Positions 21,187-29,022 of a DNA stretch of 32,237 nt are shown piece by piece. Source of the stretch: Sistotremastrum niveocremeum HHB9708 (taxonomy: Eukaryota > Basidiomycota > Agaricomycetes > Sistotremastrales > Sistotremastraceae); the NCBI GenBank assembly GCA_001630475.1, contig KV419399.1:904594-936830 (forward strand), read 5' to 3'. The notes below the pieces were generated by a model. That model searched no databases. It saw only the letters and a list, made by a program, of their open reading frames with translations, and had not been told where the DNA came from. The position numbers and the translations under genes were made by a program. Position 1 is the first letter of the stretch. Each line of letters starts with the position of its first letter.

Positions 21187-21691
21187 TAGTGTTTGAAAGT
21201 CCAGTCCACGTGACTGCAGGCAACCGCAGGTCGTGGTGGGGTCGTGACTGGACTGCAGTTGCTGGTCATCTAGATTTCTGAAAATCAGGCAACCGGCAAC
21301 TGCAGTCATGACCAGTCGCAACTGTGGTCGCAACCGAGGACTCTTAAGGGCCCTCAGACAGGGTATTTTGGGTGTCAAGTGACCATTTATGGCCATGTAT
21401 TCATCAAATATGGTACCATATAGTGTTCCTATGTGTTAATACACACTATATGACCACTAATAAGACTCAAAAACAATATATAAATGAATAAAATAATGGT
21501 TTATGCCAGTTATGACCTCAGTTGCTGGCCATGACTGGTCAGGCAACTGGTCTTTTTGTGACTGGTTGCCGGACCCTGCAACCGGTTGCAGTTGCCAGTC
21601 ATGCAAAATTTTGACAGGCAACCGGACCGGCAGTTATCAGTCACGGGCAAAAAGTCAAAAAGTCCAGTCGCAACCGGACTTTCAAACTCTA
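21187..21691. mobile_element. hAT-like MITE E4, 505 bp, inside copy C
   Basis: Ends TAGTGTTTGAAAGTCCAGTC and GGACTTTCAAACTCTA (one mismatch in the outer 16) are flanked by a perfect 8-bp duplication CTGCCGGT (21179-21186 and 21692-21699). The interior matches E3, including the ATATATAAATGAATAAAATA tract, while the outer ends are those of E1/E5. It sits in the last exon of copy C and its first three bases act as an in-frame stop. Confidence 0.88.
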
Positions 21692-21918
21692 CTGCCGGTG
21701 TCAAATTGACAAGACTGGCAGTGGATTCCTGTTGCATCTGGATAGAACGGGGAATCGATAATTGGGAGGTGAATTCAGAGCGTGTTGAGCGCTATGTGGA
21801 TACTTTTGAAATCGATGAGACTGTCATCAATTGGTATGCTTCGCTCCCTTCGTCGAACACCGGGGGTAGTGGACAATCGGGCTTGAAATCGAAGAAATGC
21901 GGGTGGAACTTGTGGTGA

Positions 21919-22287
21919 GTTTCAATGAGAGTCGCATGGTGTATTCCATTCTTCCCGCTGCCGATTCGCCTAATGACTCAGTCTCAATGAGAAGAAGCGT
22001 TTGCAAGTGCGTCTTCAGGTCAGGGGGGGAGGTTTGCGGTTCCAAAAGCTGCGGAGTGTTATGTTGCATAAATTAGATGCGGATGTTGAGCAGAATGATA
22101 CATCTGAATCTCTCCATGTCTGAAGTTCCGAGATGCCATCAGGCGGCCTGGGATCCTCGAAAGAAACTGCGACTCTTTTCTATCAACTTAGTATCAAGAC
22201 CCCATCTCGCTGCCCACCTCCCCTTGCCCCCCAGAAGGTAGTATTTGTAGCTTCGAGACATAATTCTATTCTATCTCGACAAAAAAA
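21919..22287 (+). other. Spacer between copies C and D
   Basis: The first 150 bp resemble the sequence around 27870-27990 downstream of relic F (a shared block reads ATGAGAAGAAGC against GTGAGAAGAAGC), which shows that C and F share a 3' flank. A C-rich/CT-rich tract at about 22205-22235, followed by A8 directly before an ATG at 22288, looks like a promoter or transcription start of copy D. Confidence 0.4.
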
Positions 22288-22586
22288 ATGAATTCAAGAT
22301 GTAAGGATTCCAACAGGCCAATGACTTTTGGAAGGCCGGTTCGGCTACCTCAGCCGGTTCGTCTTCCGGATTCGGATTCGGAGTCGGAGTCGAAATCACA
22401 AGCTTGGGCCGCCGGGACGTTGAACTCGAGGAGGGCATCCTCTGATGCAGCACGGGCAAGGATCTGACACAGACAGGAACAAGACTCAAGCGGACACTTC
22501 CATTCACCAACACAACGCTGAACGCTCCGTCATCATCTGCACCCAAGATAGAGAACGACTTGGAGAATGAGTCACCATCAGTGTTC

Positions 22587-25072
22587 ATGGACGAACTGGT
22601 CAGCCGCGCTGGGAATATCGGTGCACAGGCCCTGGATGAGACGATAGAGAAGCTACTTGATGCTCTTCAGTTGGCTTCGAAGCGCGTGTGAGTCGTTGAC
22701 TTTCCTCCACCAGTATGTTATGTCCGCTAATTTTGCCCGGGATTGGGGACGCGATTTTAGAGCAGATGTCAGAGCTGCTGTGCAGATCGACAGGAGCGCA
22801 GAGGCACTGAGAGCCAAAGCGATGGAGATTCACGCGACTTGTCAGATGACTCTGGCCTCTTTTGACACGGTCAAAGCAATGATCAATAGAAAATCCAACT
22901 TCGACACGACATTCGCGAGAACTTTGCCGAGGGAGATCCAGACTGATATCCTACATCAGTGCGCCGAATCTGAGCTCTCTCCTCGAGAGCAGCATCATCA
23001 CCGGAAAACTGGAGAACAGTATTTTCAATCTGCAAACTGGGTTCCTGTCATGCTGGTGTACGTGAAATCCCTTCGCATGCTCGACACTCGATGACATTCG
23101 AATATGTAGATGTTCTCCGTGGCTACCAATTATTCGCACGAATGCGTGATTCTGGAACACTATCGACTTCGATTGGCCTCAACGGCGAATTGAAACACAT
23201 CTTATCCTCAGCAAGAAGGCTAAACTTCATTTGGACATCCCAACGCACGATGAATCGATGATTTCCAAAGCACCGCTCTTCCTAAAGCATTTGAATCGCT
23301 AGTGTTTGCAAGTCAGGTCACTTAACCGCCAAATAACTGCGACTTAGCCATAACTTAACCATTTGTGACCTAACCATGGTTAATGGTCATGGCTCAGAGC
23401 TGGTGGTCAAGTCACAGTCATGGACCTCCCGGAAATCCTTGACCGCTTGCCTTGACCAACATGGGTAGATCCTTGTCTACAGCCTTCCCCAGGCCTTCCG
23501 ATGTGTTCTGCTTGCCATATACATCATATATGAGGTCCAATAACCTAGTTTAAGTAGTAAAAAGTGGAGATTTATGACTTTTTTGAGGTCATAACCGCAT
23601 TAACCGGTCAAAGTCAAGTCATGGTCACCCAATTTTGGCTTAACCGTGACCGTTGGCGGTTATAGGTTACAGCAAAACCCATTAACCATAACCGCGGTTT
23701 GGTTACGGTTAGGGCCTCCGAGGTGCCTATAACCTAACTTAACCTGACTTTCAAACACTATGAATCGCGTTCAAGCTATCGAACTTAACACCGAAAGATC
23801 TCCTTCGTCGAGGAGTCACCGGGCACCACGAACTGTCGGATACGAATTTCCATTCAGTTCGAGTCCATCCATAGGTTCGAGCATGAAGTGGCTTTCAGAT
23901 CTCCTTTGCCTACAACCTGCTCCTTGTCTTGCTCACCTCCGGATCAACGGGTGGCAGACCGTTAGTGATCCCAGTTAATATTTTCACTCCCGCAGTGCAT
24001 GCCTTATGCTTCGCTGAGCACTCTCCGACTCAGAGGATGCCTATTGGGCGGACCGTGGATATCAACGCTTCCTGCATCTCTCAAATTCATCCACGTGATC
24101 AACAGCGAGATCACGGCCAATGATCATGATTTTACACTCCTTCTCAAACGATACCCAAAGCTTGAAATGGCCCTCTTCTTGTACAACGAAGTCGTTCCTC
24201 GAGAGCGTGAGAAGACCATAACATCGATTGACCAGTCTGCCGTCCCCATGGAACGTCTCCAAGCCATGGCGCCTTGGACATTGAGCAGAGGCGGGGCGGA
24301 GCGCCTATTCGATAGCTTTGCCTTCCAGTGTCTGTCTACGGCTAGGATATCAATGGACTGGGATTTCTCTTCTCCAACATTACCCGATCGTCTTGTCGAT
24401 TCAATAAGGCGCACTGCGTCTCTAAAATTTGAGGTCTGGAACACCCGAAGAGAGTCCATCTGCAGCACGTTTGCTGACCCCGAAAACCCAACTGTCGTGT
24501 ATCGATTGGAGGTGAACATCGCGGATGAACAAGCTTCAATGCGTAGTCGAATCGGCATTGCGTATGAGATCGCACATTCTTTCATCAATCTGACACATCT
24601 TCGTGTCAGCCATGCGGTCAATGACTGGAGTGCTTGGGCTTCGTTACTTGCGGTCTGCGTTCACGTTGAAAGTGTCGAGATTAGTGGATACCTCAGGGAT
24701 GAGATCTTCCTGATCTTGGGAAGATCTGATCCAGGTTCGGGTATGCCATGGCCTAAGCTAGCGTCCCTTTGGCTCGATCAGCGTACAACCAATCCCGCCT
24801 CCTGTAGGTCCAGAGATCCGGACGATAAAAAGCAGTTCTTGAAGGATAGCTCAGTGCTACTGACGTGTCTGGCGAATCGCATGAACGCCGGTGTGAAGTT
24901 GTCGAGGCTGGTTGTGGACCCTCAGTGCTCATGGATTGAGAGGCTGCATGATCAAAACGAGCTGAACTTGATGCATGTGAAGCGTTTTGTGGATCATGTC
25001 GAAATTCAGGATTCGCTGCCTTACGAGTACGGCCAGAATCCCGGTGTGTGGGATGCCATGAACCATTTGTAA
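22587..25072 (+). pseudogene. F-box-like/LRR paralog D, multiply broken
   Basis: Exon 1 from the ATG at 22587 (MDELVSRAGNIGAQALDE) ends at 22687. Intron 1 is 22688-22760, exon 2 22761-23057 (297 nt, as in B), intron 2 23058-23109, and exon 3 runs from 23110 to the stop at 25070-25072. Lesions are a TGA at 23147-23149 in the F-box motif (RTNA-stop-FW where B has RTDARFW), MITE E5 at 23300-23760, a TAA at 23976-23978 where B has a Leu codon, and a 1-nt deletion about 8 nt later. Downstream of about 23999 the frame is clean for 357 codons with LRR-like repeats (SLSTLRLRGCLLGG) and the tail CSWIERLHDQNELNL. An older, longer 5' end from the ATG at 22288 is possible but is in another frame. Closest relative is B. 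Confidence 0.75.
23300..23760. mobile_element. hAT-like MITE E5, 461 bp, inside copy D
   Basis: Outer ends TAGTGTTTGCAAGTCAGGTC and the inverted complement of TAGTGTTTGAAAGTCAGGTT are flanked by a perfect 8-bp duplication TGAATCGC (23292-23299 and 23761-23768). Read in reverse it shares its centre with E1 (block with CCTCATATATGATGTATATG), but its flanks carry TTAACC/GGTTA words where E1 has TGACC/GGTCA. It interrupts the FLKHLNRVQAIEL motif of copy D. No coding capacity. Confidence 0.87.
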
Positions 25073-25439
25073 AGGTATATAGTATTCTGCAGTTGTGGCA
25101 TAGCCTGGTGGATCAACAAAGCGGTTCTTCCAATTTTGAATGACGACTATGAACTGAGCATCTGACAACATTTCTCACCACACGTTTACCGTCTATCCTG
25201 ATGTTCAGGATTATTTTTAGATGTTCCTTTATCTCCCGCTCTTGTGTAGCTTGAATGAATCTTCCCTTTCAATTTTGAGGGACCTATTCCAACCTAGAAG
25301 TCACGACAGCGAGAAGGCTGGTTGGACGTCCTCGCTTATCGGACTTGGAATTACTGGGCCATCCGGAGTTCTCGGAGTAGCGTCGCAAAGTTGCCTCTTC
25401 ACAGCACCCCAGAAACTGACCTCTCAGTACTTTGAACCA

Positions 25440-27528
25440 ATGGTCGAAGAGGATTGGAAGGCGCGGCATTTCATGAGAAAACTCGTTCAACGATCTGGCA
25501 AGATTGGCGCACAAGCCCTGGATGAAACAGTGGAGAATCTAATCGACATTCTTCGGGCGGCTACAAAACACGTGTTAGTCTTTTTTCCGGCTCAGCCAGG
25601 CAATCCAGTGATTGACTTGAGGATCCGCTATGATACCAGAGAAGACATCAGAGAGATTGTTAAGATCGACAGGAGTGCCGATACTCTACGGTCCAAAGCG
25701 AATGACCTGCACGAAGCAGCTCAAGCGACCATGAGGAGTCTGAGCGCAGCATTTTCAGAGACCACGTCAGCGCTGAATCGAGAATCAAATCTCGACACGG
25801 CGTTCTCGAGAGCTTTTCCACGAGAGATACAAGCAGATATTTTGTCTCGATATGTCCAGTTAACCTGTGAAGATGAATTCTACGAAGGTTACTCATATGG
25901 AAAGCCAAAATACCAAGCTCGAAGGACATCAGATGCTCCAGACTGGGCCCATATCATGCTGGTGTACGTCCCATCACTCCGCTTTTGCGTCTCTACCCTG
26001 ACGGCATACAACTTGAATATACAGATGCTCTACTTGGTTTCACATAACTCGCACGGATCCTCGATTCTGGACCGCCATCAACTTTGCATGGTCTCGATGG
26101 AAGATAGCAAAGTATCTTACGCTCAGTAAGAACGCAGAACTCGATTTAGCAATCCCGACGTACACGGACACAATTCTCGACGACGAGAAAACAGAGCTAC
26201 TCTTGAAGCATGTGAATCGCGCCAGAAGCATCGAATTCCATTTCTTTGGCGGATTTTTGAGCGCTGCTGTTGGTTTGGAACAAGCCGAACCGCCGCGGGA
26301 TTCAGTACTATACCTTCTCTCAGACATTATCAATCAGAATCTGGCCCCTCCACTAGCTCATCTCATGGTCCGCGATGGCGATCACACTTATACGCTGCCG
26401 TCGTCTGTATCCTTTCTCTCACTGAGAACTCTCGAACTTCGAGGGTGTTTATTGAAAGGAAACTGGGCCGAGACTGTCCCTGCCTCGCTCCTAGAACTTC
26501 GCGTCCACTACAGTGACGTCCACGTCGATGAATGGGATCTCTTCACTCTACTCGGACATTGTTCCAAACTTGAAGTTCTCATATTTTCTGGCAACGAAAT
26601 CTCGACGCGAGAGGCAAACCAGCTCTTGGCTCAGACAGAGAACTCTGCCATGTCTGTCAAAGACCTCCGAGAACTGCAGCCATGGCCTCTGACAAGGAAC
26701 GAACTCGAACAGATGTTTGGTACTTGCACGTTCAATCGTCTAACTGAACTCAACATCATCCTTCAACACCCGACTCCTCCCCTTCCACCCACTTGCCTCT
26801 CAGCTCACATGGCATGCAGCACGTCTTTGGAGCTGAGAGTGGGGTATGACTTCATCAAAGTTATATTCTCAGATTCTACATCAGCATCCCTGAACGTGCA
26901 ATATTCCCTTGAACTGAATATTCATGGGGAATCTAAAAAGGAACTTCAGGGCCAGTGGAACGCCACTTTGGAAGAGATCATTCAACCGTTCAAGAACGTG
27001 ACACATCTTAAGGTCCATCAGCATAAGCCTCGTAATACACCGCGTGGAACTTCGCGGTGTGTCTGGTCTTCCTTGGTCACCGCATTCAGTGGCATTATGA
27101 CATTAGAGGTCGGAGGGACCATTGACGAGAAGATGTTTGAGATCTTAAGAATGTCGGGCCCGACCTCCCAGATGCCTTTCCCATGTTTGGCATCTTTGCG
27201 ACTTGAATATGAGGAAGACTACGACGATAATTTGTCCTATCCTCTCAGTGATGATGAGAGAGAATCCAAATGGGGTGATCACTCTTATGAAGCATGGAAA
27301 GAGAAATGGCTGAAGGAAGCCAAACGTCGTCACGATCAATTGTTGACATACTTATCGAATCGCATGACTGTTGGTGCTCCGTTGCCAAGACTGGTGGTCG
27401 ATTCCCAATCCATCTGGATAGAGAAGCTTCCCGGCAGTGAAGAGTTGAATCCTGAGAATGTTAAGCGATTTGTGGATGATCTCGAATTCCGAGAGCCTGC
27501 ATTCGGGCCTGTAGTTGACGACTTTTGA
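25440..27528 (+). CDS. F-box-like/LRR protein, paralog E (653 aa, intact copy)
   Basis: Exons 25440-25573, 25640-25963 and 26025-27528 with introns of 66 and 61 nt, both phase 2. Exon 1 has exactly the same length as in copy A. Residues 1-44 are a short helix (MVEEDWKARHFMRKLVQRSG), 45-100 a charged helical stretch starting VEDIREIVKIDRS, and 104-165 the F-box-like core FPREIQADILSRYVQ ... CSTWFHITRTDPRFW. From about 260 there are leucine-rich strand-turn segments such as SLRTLELRGCLLKGNW and KLEVLIFSGNEIS. The tail ends EFREPAFGPVVDDF. Known family roles suggest SCF ubiquitin-ligase substrate recognition; the target is unknown. It is the only copy here without frameshift, nonsense codon or transposon. 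Intron 1 is a multiple of three without stop, so its retention keeps the frame. An upstream open frame from 25221 exists, but the homologous spacer in A does not keep it. Confidence 0.8.
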
Positions 27529-27620
27529 CTAGAATGATCAACCAAATCATATTCTTCTGACAGTTGATGCCTTTCGCTACTTACGTTGAGTTTCGACCAT
27601 TGTCTGAGCTATTCTTGAAC

Positions 27621-27990
27621 TGGTCGTCAAATTGCCTGAATGCCGATGGCAGTAGTGAGCTTCTGTTGCATCTGGATAGAACAGCAATCCGATGGTTGGG
27701 AGGTGAATTCGAAGTGTGTGAAGCGTGATGTGGATATTTTGGACAGGAACGTGTGGCGATTTTCGATGTGCGGCTGATGGTGTAGCGAATTCTGCGTACC
27801 GGAGCTGCGTTTAATAATGACTCAGGGCGGATTATCATGATGGGCGATTAGTATTGGATATTTTGGAAGATCAGATTCCGGAAGAAGATCACCGTGAACC
27901 GCCTATCGATGCAATCTCGGTGAGAAGAAGCATTGCCCGTGCGTTCTCAATTGGGGCCGTTGCAGTTCAAAAGGCTGTGGAGGGGACTGA
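27621..27990 (+). pseudogene. Relic F: 3' end and flank of a C-type F-box/LRR copy
   Basis: The block containing CTTCTGTTGCATCTGGATAG and GGGAGGTGAATTC aligns with the coding tail of copy C (21700-21820) and further matches continue through the C 3' flank (21950-22075). Frames are interrupted by several stops and indels. No 5' half is present, so this is a decayed fragment of a sixth family member. Confidence 0.6.
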
Positions 27991-28187
27991 GGGGTGCCAG
28001 TATGGTCGACGTCGCTGAAAGTAGATTGGACCTCAAGCGTGGTGAAATATGATGATTTGTCGAACTCCCTTCGAGTTATTAACATATATGATTCGTGACG
28101 AGAGCTAACTCACAAATTTGAACCTGCGTGTCGGTGGCAAAACTAATCCCAAAATAGTAAAAGCATCTCCGTGGTATCTCCGCTCGC

Positions 28188-28412
28188 TTGACAACGACGT
28201 TCGGGAACTTGAGTCAAAACAATCAAGCCGAATTCTATGCACCGTGGATATTGTATAACCTCGAGCTCCTTCCGCCTGCAAAGCTTGTTTTATATGGGAG
28301 AGATGAGTTAGAAGTGAGCATGGTTCGTCATTCCAATGACCTCGTTAGACTTCGGATGTTTAATCTAATCCTTTCCTACAGTAGGACTCTTCAATTCTTT
28401 GTCGTACGCTAG
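28188..28412 (+). CDS. Unassigned short open frame (74 codons)
   Basis: A frame with amino-acid composition more protein-like than most in the non-coding parts (AEFYAPWILYNLELLPPAKL, then VRLRMFNLILSYSRTLQFF). I do not recognise it. The first codon in the frame is not a clear ATG context, and no splice partner was found. It could be an exon or a remnant of a gene left of the Plavaka element, or chance. Confidence 0.2.
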   Translation: MTTTFGNLSQNNQAEFYAPWILYNLELLPPAKLVLYGRDELEVSMVRHSNDLVRLRMFNLILSYSRTLQFFVVR

Positions 28413-28679
28413 AACAACCCCTTGCCTTTGAAGAGATGACACGATCATGATATGGAACTGAATACTTCGACTCTAAATGACAGTGCTCAACGTTGCATCA
28501 ATCGACGGAGAAAGAGGGACTGAGCGTTGAGAAATCAAAGTGGGATGCAGGACGACGGATTACATCAGGAAACGGCCCCCCGGAATCAAAGTCGCTACAT
28601 ATTGCTGTAGACTCGTCGATTAATACATATCGTTGTGATAGAGGTTCATAGAGCTATAGAGCTTTCACGACACACACAT

Positions 28680-28870
28680 GGAGCTTTAGCGACCCTGTAG
28701 CGGTTCCATAGCAGCTGCGTAGTAAGTTGGCGAGATCAACTATCTCATAGCTTCCCCGTAGCAGTCCTGTAGCAGGCCTATAGCGATCCACAAATGCTTG
28801 ACATTCCGATAGCAACGTGTAGGATCCCAAGGTGTTCGCAGTGCTGTAGCGACCCGTAGTTGCTATATAT
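28680..28870. repeat. Subterminal short repeats of the Plavaka element
   Basis: Read on the minus strand, seven to nine variants of an approximately 10-bp word (YYGCTAYRGG, for example GGTCGCTACAG, CCTGCTACAGG, GGATCGCTATAGG, AACCGCTACAGGG) are crowded between the transposase stop and the presumed 3' end of the transposon. Such clusters are typical transposase-binding regions of DNA transposons. The terminal inverted repeat itself cannot be fixed because the other end is outside the window. Confidence 0.55.
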
Positions 28871-29022
28871 TGTCACGATATCAGACAGTAGACGCATGTT
28901 AAGTCTTGATTGAGATGAACTCAGAATTCAATCAGAAACCCGATAGAGCCTGGAGTGTTCGCGTATCATTCCAAAGATGCGGTTCAAGACATAATTCAAG
29001 GTGTTTGTCTATGATACATCGA

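Larger units (their letters stand above)
17626..21918 (+). pseudogene. F-box-like/LRR paralog C, broken by a nonsense codon, a MULE-like insertion and MITE E4
   Basis: Exon 1 (17626-17751) gives MENNSYRSSIEELVLRAG, then an in-frame TAA at 17692-17694 where paralogs have CAA/CAG (Gln), then ALDEAIAKLIDVLEAATKH. The 3' edge of exon 1 is hit by a 1.6-kb MULE-like element, and the 5' splice site reappears at 19398. Intron 1 is 19398-19459, exon 2 19460-19783, intron 2 19784-19838, and exon 3 19839-21186 resuming at 21700-21918 after MITE E4. The F-box-like core reads LPKEIQADILLQYA ... CSSWYHIIRTDPRFW and LRR-like repeats follow. E4 begins with TAG, which falls in frame and ends translation right after NRMAAG, removing about 70 residues ending in WNLW. 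Related more to A/E than to B/D by its leader. Clearly non-functional as the full protein. Confidence 0.75.

Noticed and set aside
17692-23149. Nonsense codons in C and D as evidence for repeat-induced point mutation
   Set aside because: Only two C-to-T nonsense changes are evident, in different contexts, and other lesions are of other types. This is too little to claim RIP without an alignment-based count.
28680-28870. Word array near the Plavaka end as a CRISPR array
   Set aside because: Units are only about 10 bp, degenerate and irregularly spaced, and the sequence is fungal.
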